This document shows, one piece after another, positions 27,758-36,808 of a stretch of 64,000 bases of DNA. The stretch comes from Pseudomonas silesiensis. GTDB taxonomy: Bacteria; Pseudomonadota; Gammaproteobacteria; Pseudomonadales; Pseudomonadaceae. The notes under the pieces are model-generated. The model made no database searches. It was not told the DNA's origin and saw only the letters and a program-made list of their open reading frames with translations. The translations under genes and the position numbers were made by a program. The stretch spans positions 5,461,703-5,525,702 of the forward strand of contig NZ_CP014870.1 of NCBI RefSeq assembly GCF_001661075.1, given 5' to 3'. How positions within the stretch are numbered: position 1 is the first letter of the stretch; each line of letters starts with the position of its first letter.

Positions 27758-28234
27758 ATGCCTGATGAGACGTTGCACCTGCCGATGGTCAACAGCCTGT
27801 TGGAGCGCCACAAGGGCACTCCCGGCGCACTGTTGCCCATCCTTCATGATATTCAGGAACGCATCGGCTATATCCCCGATGCGGCCATCCCCGAGATTGC
27901 TCACGCGCTGAACCTGAGTCAGGCCGAGGTTCGCGGGGTGATCAGCTTTTACCATGATTTTCGTACCGCGCCGCCGGCGCGGCATATCCTGCGGCTGTGC
28001 CGGGCCGAGTCCTGCAAGAGTCGTGGCGCCGAGCAGTTGGCCGCCCAGTTGCGCGAGCGTCTGCAACTGGATGATCACGGCAGCAGCGCCGACGGCAGCA
28101 TCAGTTTGCGTCCGGTGTATTGCCTGGGTGCCTGCGCCTGTTCGCCCGCGCTGGAGCTGGACGGCCGGGTGCATGCGCGGCTCAGTGCCGAGCGCCTGGA
28201 TGCCTTGCTTGACGCTTGCCGGGAGGATGCATGA
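27758..28234 (+). CDS. fdsG: NAD-dependent formate dehydrogenase gamma subunit (NuoE-like)
   Basis: FdsG carries a [2Fe-2S] cluster in the diaphorase part of soluble formate dehydrogenase. The 158-residue protein has the NuoE fold, including DIQERIGYIPDAAIPEIA and GVISFYHDFR. The cluster cysteines are in LCRAESCKSRG and VYCLGACACSP. It is the first gene of fdsGBAD; the next start overlaps its stop region, with GGGAGGATGC upstream. Confidence 0.93.
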   Translation: MPDETLHLPMVNSLLERHKGTPGALLPILHDIQERIGYIPDAAIPEIAHALNLSQAEVRGVISFYHDFRTAPPARHILRLCRAESCKSRGAEQLAAQLRERLQLDDHGSSADGSISLRPVYCLGACACSPALELDGRVHARLSAERLDALLDACREDA

Positions 28235-29793
28235 TGTCGGCTCTCTATCTGCCCTGTGATTCGCTGGCCCGTGCCGTGGGGGCCGATGAGGTGGCGATGG
28301 CCCTGATCACTCAGGCCCGTGAGCGCAATCTGCCCCTGGAGCTGCAGCGCACCAGCTCGCGCGGCCTGTATTGGCTGGAACCGCTGCTGGAAGTGGACAG
28401 CCCCCAAGGCCGTATCGGTTTCGGCCCGCTGACCGCGGCCGATGTGCCATCCGTGCTCGAAGCGCTGCAAGGCGAGCCGTCCGCGCATCCACTGGCCCTG
28501 GGCCTGGTGGAAGAATTGCCGTATCTGAAGACTCAACAACGCCTGCTGTTCGCCCGGGCCGGTATTACCCGGCCGCTGTCGCTGGACGATTACCGGGAGC
28601 ACGGCGGTTTCGAGGGTTTAACAAGGGCCGTCAACATTGGCGGCGAGCAGACCGCGACGGAAGTGTTCGATTCCGGCCTGCGTGGCCGTGGCGGCGCGGC
28701 TTTCCCGGCCGGGATCAAATGGCGCACGGTGCGTGCCACCCAGGCGGCGCAGAAATACATCGTGTGCAACGCCGACGAAGGTGACTCCGGCACCTTTGCC
28801 GATCGCATGTTGATGGAAGGCGACCCCTTCCTGCTGATCGAAGGCATGGCCATTGCCGGCATCACCGTCGGCGCCAGTTACGGCTACATCTATGTGCGCT
28901 CGGAATATCCAGACGCCGTGGCCATTTTGCGCCAGGCGCTGAACATCGCCCGATCCGCCGGTTACCTGGGCGCCAATGTCGGCGGCAGCGGCCAGGCTTT
29001 CGATATGGAAGTGCGGGTCGGTGCCGGCGCGTACATCTGTGGTGAGGAAACCGCGCTGCTGGACTCCCTCGAAGGCAAGCGCGGCGTCGTTCGCGCCAAG
29101 CCGCCGATCCCTGCCTTGAAGGGCCTGTTCGGCCTGCCGACCCTGGTGCACAACGTGCTGACCCTGGCCTCGGTGCCGCTGATCCTGGCAAAAGGTGCGC
29201 AGTTCTATCGCGATTACGGCATGGGCCGCTCCCTGGGCACCATGCCCTTCCAGCTGGCGGGCAATATCCGTCACGGCGGCCTGGTGGAACGGGCCTTTGG
29301 CCTGACCCTGCGGGAACTGGTGGAAGACTACGGCGGAGGTACCGCCAGTGGCCGGCCGCTGAAGGCTGCGCAGATTGGCGGGCCTTTAGGCGCCTGGGTG
29401 CCGCCAAGTCAATTCGACACGCCGCTGGATTACGAAGCCTTCGCCGGCATCGGTGCGATGCTAGGTCACGGCGGTGTGGTGGTGGCTGACGACAGCCTGG
29501 ACATGGCCCATATGGCGCGCTTCGCCATGCAGTTCTGCGCCGAGGAATCCTGCGGCAAATGCACCCCATGCCGCATCGGTTCCACCCGTGGCGTGGAGGT
29601 GATCGACCGTCTGCTGGCCGCGCCGGACCAGAGCGGTCGCGATGAGCAGGTCATCATCCTCAAGGACCTGTGCGACACCCTGCAATACGGTTCGCTGTGC
29701 GCGTTGGGCGGCATGGTCTCGTTTCCGGTCGCCAGCGCCCTCAAGCACTTCCCCGCCGACTTCGGCTTGCAGCCCTCGGAGGCCGAGCAATGA
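28234..29793 (+). CDS. fdsB: NAD-dependent formate dehydrogenase beta subunit (NuoF-like)
   Basis: FdsB binds FMN and NAD+ and passes electrons from formate to NAD+. The protein is about 519 residues. An N-terminal thioredoxin-like part (MSALYLPCDSLARAVGADE) precedes the NuoF core, which has GLRGRGGAAFPAGIKW for FMN, ICGEETALLDSLEGKRG, and the [4Fe-4S] site ESCGKCTPCRIGS. Two ATGs (28231, 28234) overlap the fdsG stop; the second has better spacing to GGAGG. It overlaps fdsA by 4 bases, so the operon is tightly coupled. Confidence 0.94.
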   Translation: MSALYLPCDSLARAVGADEVAMALITQARERNLPLELQRTSSRGLYWLEPLLEVDSPQGRIGFGPLTAADVPSVLEALQGEPSAHPLALGLVEELPYLKTQQRLLFARAGITRPLSLDDYREHGGFEGLTRAVNIGGEQTATEVFDSGLRGRGGAAFPAGIKWRTVRATQAAQKYIVCNADEGDSGTFADRMLMEGDPFLLIEGMAIAGITVGASYGYIYVRSEYPDAVAILRQALNIARSAGYLGANVGGSGQAFDMEVRVGAGAYICGEETALLDSLEGKRGVVRAKPPIPALKGLFGLPTLVHNVLTLASVPLILAKGAQFYRDYGMGRSLGTMPFQLAGNIRHGGLVERAFGLTLRELVEDYGGGTASGRPLKAAQIGGPLGAWVPPSQFDTPLDYEAFAGIGAMLGHGGVVVADDSLDMAHMARFAMQFCAEESCGKCTPCRIGSTRGVEVIDRLLAAPDQSGRDEQVIILKDLCDTLQYGSLCALGGMVSFPVASALKHFPADFGLQPSEAEQ

Positions 29794-32672
29794 TCACCCT
29801 CTTCGACCCGAAAACAGACATCGACCTTGGAACGCCTGCCCGCGACAGCCAGGTGCAGGTCACCCTGAACATCGATGGCCGCAGCATCAGCGTGCCCGAA
29901 GGCACCTCGGTGATGCGCGCCGCCGCGCTGCTGGGCACCACCATTCCCAAACTCTGTGCCACCGACAGCCTGGAAGCCTTCGGCTCCTGCCGCATGTGCC
30001 TGGTGGAGATCGACGGGATGCGCGGCTACCCGGCGTCCTGCACCACGCCGGTCACCGAAGGCATGAGCGTGCACACCCAGACGCCCAAGCTCGCGACCCT
30101 GCGCCGCAACGTCATGGAACTGTACATCTCCGATCACCCGCTTGACTGCCTGACCTGCTCGGCCAACGGCAATTGCGAGTTGCAAACCGTCGCCGGCCAG
30201 GTCGGCCTGCGGGAGGTGCGTTACGGCTATGAAGGCGACAACCATCTGGCCGACGTCAAGGACACCTCCAACCCCTACTTCGACTTCGACCCGAGCAAGT
30301 GCATCGTCTGCAACCGCTGCGTGCGCGCCTGCGAAGAAACCCAGGGCACCTTTGCCCTGACCATTACCGGGCGCGGTTTCGAATCCCGGGTGGCCGCCGC
30401 CGGTGGCGATAACTTCCTCGAGTCGGAATGCGTGTCCTGCGGCGCCTGCGTGCAAGCCTGCCCCACCGCGACCCTGATGGAAAAAAGCGTGGTCGAACTG
30501 GGCCAGCCGGAACGCAGCGTGATCACCACCTGTGCCTATTGCGGCGTGGGCTGCTCGTTCCGCGCCGAGATGAAAGGCGACAAGCTGGTGCGCATGGTGC
30601 CGGACAAGAATGGCCAGGCCAACCACGGCCACTCCTGCGTCAAAGGTCGCTTTGCCTGGGGCTACGCCACCCACCCGGATCGCATCACCAAGCCGATGAT
30701 CCGCAAAAACATCAACGACCCGTGGCAGGAAGTCAGCTGGGATGAAGCGGTGACCTACGCCGCCAGCGAATTCCGTCGGCTGCAGCAGACATACGGCCGC
30801 GATTCCATTGGTGGCATCACCTCCAGCCGTTGCACCAACGAAGAAACCTACCTGGTGCAGAAACTGGTGCGCGCCGCCTTTGGCAACAACAACGTCGACA
30901 CCTGTGCGCGGGTCTGCCACTCGCCGACCGGCTATGGCCTGAAACAAACCCTGGGCGAGTCCGCCGGCACCCAGAGTTTCGACTCGGTGATGCAGGCCGA
31001 CGTGATCCTGGTGATGGGCGCCAACCCCAGCGACGCCCACCCGGTGTTCGCCTCGCAGCTCAAACGCCGCCTGCGTGAAGGCGCGCGGCTGATCGTCATC
31101 GACCCACGCCGCATCGATCTGGTGGACTCGGTGCACGCCCGCGCCGAAGTGCACCTGGCCCTGCGCCCGGGCACCAACGTCGCCATGCTCAACGCCCTGG
31201 CCCATGTCATTGTCACCGAGGGCCTGCTCGACCAGGCGTTTATCGACGCCCGTTGCGAGGGTAACGATTTCGCCCGCTGGAGCGAGTTCGTCAGCCGCGC
31301 AGAAAACTCACCGGAAGCCCTGGGCACCATCTGCGGCGTAGACCCTGCCGACATCCGCGCCGCTGCCCGCCTGTATGCCACCGGCGGCAACGCGGCGATC
31401 TACTATGGCCTGGGTGTCACCGAGCATAGCCAGGGCAGCACCGCGGTGATGGGCATAGCCAACCTGGCCATGGCCACCGGCAACATCGGTCGCGAAGGCG
31501 TGGGCGTTAACCCGCTGCGGGGGCAGAACAACGTTCAGGGCTCCTGCGACATGGGCTCCTTCCCCCACGAGCTGCCCGGCTACCGGCATATCTCCAACGA
31601 GGTGGTACGGACGCAGTTCGAACAGGCCTGGAACGTCACCTTGCAACCCGACCCGGGCCTACGCATTCCCAACATGTTCGAAGCGGCCCTGGGCGGCAGC
31701 TTCAAGGGCCTGTATTGCCAGGGCGAAGACATCGTCCAGAGCGACCCTAATACCCAACACGTCACCGCCGCGATGTCGGCCATGGAGTGCGTGGTGGTGC
31801 AGGACATTTTCCTCAACGAAACCGCCAAGTTCGCCCATGTATTCCTGCCAGGCTGCTCGTTCCTGGAAAAAGACGGCACCTTCACCAACGCCGAGCGACG
31901 CATCTCCCGGGTGCGCAAGGTCATGGAGCCACTGGGTGGCAAGGCCGACTGGGAAGGCACCATTGCACTGGCCAACGCCCTGGGTTACCCGATGAACTAC
32001 CGGCACCCATCGGAAATCATGGATGAAATCGCCCGCCTGACGCCGACCTTCACCAACGTCAGCTACGCCGAACTGGATCGCCACGGCAGCCTGCAATGGC
32101 CGTGCAACGCCGAGGCACCGGACGGCACGCCGACCATGCACATCGAGGAGTTCGTGCGCGGCAAGGGGCGCTTCATGCTCACCGGTTACGTGCCCACCGA
32201 GGAAAAGGTCAACAACCGCTATCCTCTTCTGCTGACCACCGGGCGCATCCTCAGCCAGTACAACGTCGGCGCCCAGACCCGGCGCACCGACAACGTCGCC
32301 TGGCACGCCGAAGACCGCCTGGAAATCCACCCGACCGACGCCGAGAGCCGTGGCATCAACGAAGGTGACTGGGTCGGCATCGGCAGCCGCTCCGGCCAGA
32401 CCGTACTGCGTGCGCGAATCACCGAACGGGTCGCCCCGGGCGTGGTGTACACCACCTTCCACTTCCCGGAATCGGGGGCCAACGTCATCACTACCGACAA
32501 CTCCGACTGGGCCACCAACTGTCCGGAATACAAGGTCACCGCCGTGGAAGTCAGCCGCGTCTACCACCCTTCGGAGTGGCAAAAACGCTACCAGAGCTTC
32601 AGCGAGGAACAGGACCGTCTGCTCAAGGAACGCCGTCAGGCCCGTGGCGCTCAAGTGGAGGTACGCCGATGA
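29790..32672 (+). CDS. fdsA: Formate dehydrogenase alpha subunit (Mo/W-bisPGD)
   Basis: This 960-residue catalytic subunit oxidises formate to CO2. In order it has a [2Fe-2S] domain (CRMCLVEIDG, about residues 67-76), a His/Cys [4Fe-4S] site (HPLDCLTCSANGNCELQ), two more clusters (CIVCNRCVRACEE and CVSCGACVQACP), the CAYCGVGCSFRAE cluster, and the molybdopterin domain. The probable Mo ligand is a cysteine in DTCARVCHSPTGYG, so it is not a selenoprotein. The start ATG overlaps the fdsB stop (ATGA). It is a cytoplasmic enzyme linked to NAD+ through FdsB and FdsG. Confidence 0.95.
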   Translation: MITLFDPKTDIDLGTPARDSQVQVTLNIDGRSISVPEGTSVMRAAALLGTTIPKLCATDSLEAFGSCRMCLVEIDGMRGYPASCTTPVTEGMSVHTQTPKLATLRRNVMELYISDHPLDCLTCSANGNCELQTVAGQVGLREVRYGYEGDNHLADVKDTSNPYFDFDPSKCIVCNRCVRACEETQGTFALTITGRGFESRVAAAGGDNFLESECVSCGACVQACPTATLMEKSVVELGQPERSVITTCAYCGVGCSFRAEMKGDKLVRMVPDKNGQANHGHSCVKGRFAWGYATHPDRITKPMIRKNINDPWQEVSWDEAVTYAASEFRRLQQTYGRDSIGGITSSRCTNEETYLVQKLVRAAFGNNNVDTCARVCHSPTGYGLKQTLGESAGTQSFDSVMQADVILVMGANPSDAHPVFASQLKRRLREGARLIVIDPRRIDLVDSVHARAEVHLALRPGTNVAMLNALAHVIVTEGLLDQAFIDARCEGNDFARWSEFVSRAENSPEALGTICGVDPADIRAAARLYATGGNAAIYYGLGVTEHSQGSTAVMGIANLAMATGNIGREGVGVNPLRGQNNVQGSCDMGSFPHELPGYRHISNEVVRTQFEQAWNVTLQPDPGLRIPNMFEAALGGSFKGLYCQGEDIVQSDPNTQHVTAAMSAMECVVVQDIFLNETAKFAHVFLPGCSFLEKDGTFTNAERRISRVRKVMEPLGGKADWEGTIALANALGYPMNYRHPSEIMDEIARLTPTFTNVSYAELDRHGSLQWPCNAEAPDGTPTMHIEEFVRGKGRFMLTGYVPTEEKVNNRYPLLLTTGRILSQYNVGAQTRRTDNVAWHAEDRLEIHPTDAESRGINEGDWVGIGSRSGQTVLRARITERVAPGVVYTTFHFPESGANVITTDNSDWATNCPEYKVTAVEVSRVYHPSEWQKRYQSFSEEQDRLLKERRQARGAQVEVRR

Positions 32673-32890
32673 GCACTGCCAACCTGATCAAAATGGCCAA
32701 CCAGATCGCCCAGTACTTCGCCAGCGAACCGGACGAGCAACTGGCGGTGCTCGGCGTGCGTAATCATCTGCAACTGTACTGGGCGCCGACCATGCGCAAG
32801 GAGTTGCTGGCCTGGCAGACCGAGCATCAGGGGGCCGACTTGCACCCGCTGGTGCAGGCGGCGGTCAGTGGGGCGGGTTGGGAGGCTTAG
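32669..32890 (+). CDS. fdsD: Formate dehydrogenase delta subunit
   Basis: This small subunit is needed for stable, active soluble formate dehydrogenase. The 73-residue protein starts MSTANLIKMANQIAQYFAS and has the family's LYWAPTMRKELLAW segment. Its ATG overlaps the fdsA stop, with GTGGAGG upstream. The sulfurtransferase gene fdsC (fdhD-like) that lies between fdsA and fdsD in other bacteria is absent here and must be encoded elsewhere. Confidence 0.92.
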   Translation: MSTANLIKMANQIAQYFASEPDEQLAVLGVRNHLQLYWAPTMRKELLAWQTEHQGADLHPLVQAAVSGAGWEA

Positions 32891-32917
32891 GTTCGCACGA
32901 GCGTGATAATTGCTGGG

Positions 32918-32975
32918 TAATCGCGCCTGAACCTCTGGTGCTGGCTTGGTCCGGCACTATGTTCGGGCCTTCTTT
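32918..32975 (+). repeat. Dispersed ~60-base repeat, copy 2
   Basis: AATCGCGCCTGAACCTCTGG, then GTGCTGGCTTGGTCCGGC, then TTCGGGCCTTCTTTT. This matches the reverse complement of 25473-25535 with a few differences. Confidence 0.7.
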
Positions 32976-33092
32976 TATCCGGTATTCGGACCGTTGCAAG
33001 ACAAGTGCAAGAACCCGACATAAGTCAGCAACGATTCATTTACACCAGCTGCGTTATCATCCGGCGTTTCTGCACCTCGAGTCTTGAAACGG

Positions 33093-35021
33093 ATGCCCAT
33101 GTCTTCACCCTTGTCTGACGCTGATCAATCCCTGCCCCCTGTCCTCGTCGGCCCGCTGTTGCGGCGTCTGGAGCCCACGCGGCTGGTGTTGTGGCTAGTG
33201 GGGTCGAGGGCGTTGTCGCTGACGTTGCGGCTGCAGGATGTCGGCGATATCCGCCTGGACGATACGCAGTGCACGGTGGTCCCGGTCGGCACTCACGCCT
33301 TCGTGCATTTGATCGATGTGCCACTGGACAGCCCCCTGCCCTGCGACACGCTGATCGACTACGACCTGTTGATCGATGACGATGGCACCGAGTCAGGCAT
33401 CGCCGACTGGGCCCCGCACTTGCTGTACGGCGAGGCCGGTTGCCCGAATTTCGTCCTGCGTTCACAAGTCGATCAACTGTTGCACGGTTCCTGCCGCAAG
33501 CCGCACTTCCCGGCGCCGGATGGTCTGCTCTGTGTCGATCGCTTGCTGGAGGCCGAGCCGGAGGCAGAGAAACGACCAGCGCTGTTGATGATGAGCGGCG
33601 ACCAGGTGTACGCGGACGATGTCGCGGGGCCGACGTTGCGGGCCATTCATGCCTTGATCGAGCGGCTGGGACTGTTCGAGGAGTACCTCGAAGGGGCGGT
33701 GGTCAGCGACAGCGCCAAGCTCTATAACCACCCGGCCAGTTACTATCATCGGGCGGATCTGTTGCCGGCGCTGCAAAGCAACGACACCCTGCGTGACCGG
33801 TTTTTCGGCGGCGCGCGCAAGCCGATTTTCACCAGCAGCAGCGCCGACAACCACCTGGTGACCTTCGCCGAGGTCATGGCCATGTACCTGCTGGTGTGGT
33901 CGCCGACGCCCTGGACCCTGATCGCGCCGAAACCGCCGAAATTGATCCCCGAACGGCGCGAGCGGTATGCGCTGGAGCAGACCCGGATCGATGGCTTCAA
34001 GGCCGGTCTCGGCAACGTGGCCCGAGCGCTGGCGCATCTGCCGAGCCTGATGATTTTCGACGATCACGACATTACCGATGACTGGAATCTTTCCGCGCAG
34101 TGGGAGGAAACGGCCTACGGCCATCCGTTCTCCAAGCGCATCATTGGCAATGCGCTGATTGCGTACATGCTGTGCCAAGGCTGGGGCAATAATCCGGATG
34201 CATTCGGCGAGGTGCTGGAAAAGACCCGATCGTTGAGTGCCACGGGGCAGGATCACTACCTCGACAGCGATGTCCAGGACGCGTTGATCGACGAGCTGTT
34301 GAGGTTCCAGAACTGGCATTTCGTGCTACCCACCACCCCGGCAATCGTGGTGCTCGACACCCGCACCCGGCGCTGGCGCAGCGAGATGACGCTCAAGCAG
34401 CCATCGGGTCTGCTGGATTGGGAAGCACTCAGCGAACTGCAACAGGAACTGCTGGATCATCCCTCGGCGATCATCGTTTCGCCGGCACCGATCTTCGGCG
34501 TCAAACTGATCGAAACCGTGCAGCGCGTCTTCAGCTGGTTCGGCTACCCCTTGCTGGTGGACGCGGAAAACTGGATGGCCCATCGCGGCGCGGCGCAGGT
34601 GATCCTGAACATTTTCCGACACTCGCGTACACCTGGTAACTACGTGGTGCTGTCGGGCGATGTGCATTATTCCTTCGTCTATGAAGTGCTGATCCGACAT
34701 CGCAAGGCGGGGCCGCGGATCTGGCAGATCACCAGCAGCGGCATCAAAAACGAATTTCCGCCGCGCCTGCTCGAGTGGTTCGACCGGCTCAACCGCTGGC
34801 TCTATTCGCCACGCTCGCCGTTGAACTGGCTGACCAAACGCCGGCAGATGCGCATTGTTCCGCACGTACCCGAGGATGCCGAAGCCGGTGAACGGCTGTG
34901 GAATTCGGCGGGGATCGGGCAGGTGTTCTTTAATGAAAAAGGACAGCCGCAGGAGATTTATCAGTTGAATGCGGATGGCGCGCCGAAGACGCGGATGGTG
35001 GCGCCTGAGGAGAGTGACTGA
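33093..35021 (+). CDS. PhoD-like phosphatase / alkaline phosphatase D family protein
   Basis: The protein is about 642 residues. The metallophosphatase motifs fit the PhoD-like group: MMSGDQVYADD (about residues 165-175), FDDHDITDDWNLS (about 325) and LSGDVHYSFVYE (about 525). No signal peptide or Tat motif is seen, so it may stay in the cytoplasm, unlike classical PhoD. An N-terminal beta domain precedes the catalytic part. The start is uncertain: ATGs at 33093 and 33099 are close and neither has a strong ribosome binding site. The substrate is unknown. It stands alone downstream of fdsD. Confidence 0.85.
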   Translation: MPMSSPLSDADQSLPPVLVGPLLRRLEPTRLVLWLVGSRALSLTLRLQDVGDIRLDDTQCTVVPVGTHAFVHLIDVPLDSPLPCDTLIDYDLLIDDDGTESGIADWAPHLLYGEAGCPNFVLRSQVDQLLHGSCRKPHFPAPDGLLCVDRLLEAEPEAEKRPALLMMSGDQVYADDVAGPTLRAIHALIERLGLFEEYLEGAVVSDSAKLYNHPASYYHRADLLPALQSNDTLRDRFFGGARKPIFTSSSADNHLVTFAEVMAMYLLVWSPTPWTLIAPKPPKLIPERRERYALEQTRIDGFKAGLGNVARALAHLPSLMIFDDHDITDDWNLSAQWEETAYGHPFSKRIIGNALIAYMLCQGWGNNPDAFGEVLEKTRSLSATGQDHYLDSDVQDALIDELLRFQNWHFVLPTTPAIVVLDTRTRRWRSEMTLKQPSGLLDWEALSELQQELLDHPSAIIVSPAPIFGVKLIETVQRVFSWFGYPLLVDAENWMAHRGAAQVILNIFRHSRTPGNYVVLSGDVHYSFVYEVLIRHRKAGPRIWQITSSGIKNEFPPRLLEWFDRLNRWLYSPRSPLNWLTKRRQMRIVPHVPEDAEAGERLWNSAGIGQVFFNEKGQPQEIYQLNADGAPKTRMVAPEESD

Positions 35022-35122
35022 CCGGGTGGGACAGAGTCGCCTGCTTCGTCGGAACACCGCCCGGCGCCGGCTCGCTCCTTCCGTTGAGATTGGCTCTGCG
35101 AAACGTTTGATCGGTGTCACTT

Positions 35123-35626
35123 ATGGACTTCACCAGAACCCTGATCATTGGCAATTCCGGTTCCGGCAAGAGCTGGCTGGCCGAGCGATTGGCCAGGCAT
35201 CTGCAAGTGCCGTGGGTTGATCTGGATTCGATTCACTGGTTATCCGACGAACACAGTATCGCGCGGCCCCGGGGCGAGGCATTGGCGATGGCGCGGATTG
35301 CGGCCAGTGAAGAGCGCTGGGTGATCGAGGGGGTTTACGGCTGGATGGCCAGCGAACTTGTCCACCGGGCCACGGCGCTGATCTGGCTGTGTATTGAAGA
35401 TGAGGAATGCCTCGTCAATATTCGCCAGCGAGAAGCCGGGCGCGATGATAAGGATGAGTTGTTGATCGCCCTGCTGGACTGGGCCGGCAGTTATCGGATG
35501 CGCGATGACTCCAGTGGATTTGCCGTGCATCAGCGACTGTTCGAGGGGTTTACCGGTTCGAAACTTCAAATGAAGGACCGCACTGAGGTGATGGCTTTCG
35601 CGAGTACGATGCGACGAACCAACTGA
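35123..35626 (+). CDS. P-loop NTPase, adenylate kinase/topology-modulation-like
   Basis: This 167-residue soluble protein has Walker A IIGNSGSGKSWLAERLA (about residues 8-24) and a VPWVDLDSIHW segment typical of kinase-like proteins often named DNA topology modulation protein FlaR-like. RWVIEGVYGWMASELVHRA and ALIWLCIEDEECL complete the core. The ATG at 35123 gives the compact family start; a GTG three codons upstream is possible. The substrate is unknown. It is co-directional with the PhoD-like gene, about 100 bases away. Confidence 0.8.
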   Translation: MDFTRTLIIGNSGSGKSWLAERLARHLQVPWVDLDSIHWLSDEHSIARPRGEALAMARIAASEERWVIEGVYGWMASELVHRATALIWLCIEDEECLVNIRQREAGRDDKDELLIALLDWAGSYRMRDDSSGFAVHQRLFEGFTGSKLQMKDRTEVMAFASTMRRTN

Positions 35627-35783
35627 TATCACCGCCCTTACCCTTTTATGGCCGGAGCTTGGCCAATATTTCGCACCTGCACTAATGTCCGGCGTTTAAA
35701 TCGGATCGGGATTACAACGTTCACGGAAAAGTCTTCTGGAAAACGGATCCATACTGCACGCCTATCGGAATGCGGAGAAGAGG

Positions 35784-35966
35784 ATGCGAACCATGAAACA
35801 ACCAGATAGCGACCACCTTGGAAAAGGCTCTGCGGCCAATTCCAAAGCATTTGATGAAACCGCATACCTCTTGAGTTCAAAAGCCAACGCGCATCGATTG
35901 CTCAAGTCGATCGCTAACCTACGGGCAGGAAAACTGACGACACTGAAGGAGACACCAATCCTGTAG
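35784..35966 (+). CDS. YefM-like antitoxin C-terminal fragment (60 aa, possible remnant)
   Basis: The second half, FDETAYLLSSKANAHRLLKS followed by IANLRAGK, closely resembles the toxin-binding C-terminus of YefM/Phd antitoxins (…EETAYLLRSPANARRL… in E. coli from memory). The DNA-binding N-terminal domain is missing: after MRTMKQPDSD only a short linker precedes the match. A GAGAAGAGG site precedes the ATG. No YoeB-type toxin gene follows. It may be a decayed TA locus or a free-standing partial antitoxin that neutralises a toxin encoded elsewhere. Confidence 0.5.
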   Translation: MRTMKQPDSDHLGKGSAANSKAFDETAYLLSSKANAHRLLKSIANLRAGKLTTLKETPIL

Positions 35967-36044
35967 ATACCGTCTTGAACCTCACCGGGCAAGCACTAAC
36001 CGGCCCGACAGGCCTTGAACCATGGGTGCCATGCCTCTGCCTGC

Positions 36045-36752
36045 TCACATCCCCGCCTTCACCAACACCGGTTTTTCCTGATACCGATCCGGATACAGCC
36101 GCTTCAACTGCGCCACCTTCGGCAGGTCGTTGATCACGATGTAGGGATAGGTCGGGTGCTCGGTCAGAAAGTCCTGATGCTCCTCCTCCGCCGGGTAGAA
36201 ACCGTTGTAGCTTTCCAGCCGGGTCACAATAGGTTTTTTGAAGGAGCCGGCGGCGTCGAGCTGGGCGATGTAGGCCTGAGCCACCCGCTGCTGCTCGCTG
36301 CTTTGCGGGAAAATCGCCGACCGATACTGGGTACCGGTGTCAGGCCCCTGACGATTGAGTTCGGTCGGGTCATGGGCCACCGAGAAGTAAATCTGCAGCA
36401 AGGTGCCATAGCTGACCTGGGTCGGATCGAAGGTCACTTCGACGGACTCCGCATGGCCGGTATCACCTTCGCCGACCCGCTCATATCGAGCCGTGTCGGC
36501 TGTACCGCCAGCGTAGCCGGAGACGGCCTGCTTCACGCCTTTGACATGCTGGAACACACCCTGCACGCCCCAGAAGCAGCCGCCGGCAAGGACTGCGGTT
36601 TCGCTACGGGCCTGGGTAGTTTCGTCCAGGGCCGGAGGAGGAATGAGCACCGCCTCTTCAGCGGCCCCGAAAGAGAACGCCGCGCATTGACCGATGACGC
36701 CAGCGGCGGCTAGCCCTAGCAAGGCGCGACGCCAGGTGAAGAGGATTTTCAT
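36045..36752 (-). CDS. msrA: Peptide-methionine (S)-S-oxide reductase MsrA, exported form
   Basis: MsrA repairs S-methionine sulfoxide. The 235-residue protein has an N-terminal hydrophobic signal region (RRALLGLAAAGVIGQCAAF), unlike cytosolic MsrA, then the catalytic motif AVLAGGCFWGVQGVFQ (nucleophile Cys near residue 59). The middle GTADTARYERVGEGDTGHAE and the glutamate/tyrosine residues of the active site are present. It is co-directional with exported msrB, about 55 bases apart, so the pair probably repairs oxidised envelope proteins. Confidence 0.93.
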   Translation of the reverse strand: MKILFTWRRALLGLAAAGVIGQCAAFSFGAAEEAVLIPPPALDETTQARSETAVLAGGCFWGVQGVFQHVKGVKQAVSGYAGGTADTARYERVGEGDTGHAESVEVTFDPTQVSYGTLLQIYFSVAHDPTELNRQGPDTGTQYRSAIFPQSSEQQRVAQAYIAQLDAAGSFKKPIVTRLESYNGFYPAEEEHQDFLTEHPTYPYIVINDLPKVAQLKRLYPDRYQEKPVLVKAGM

Positions 36753-36808
36753 GAGGCTGACTCCTGGGTGAATGGATGGCAGGCTGCACAGGCGGTTGAG
36801 AAAAAGAA

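Noticed and set aside
30890..30960. Selenocysteine codon in the formate dehydrogenase alpha subunit
   Set aside because: The Mo-ligand position is an ordinary Cys codon and the frame has no internal TGA.
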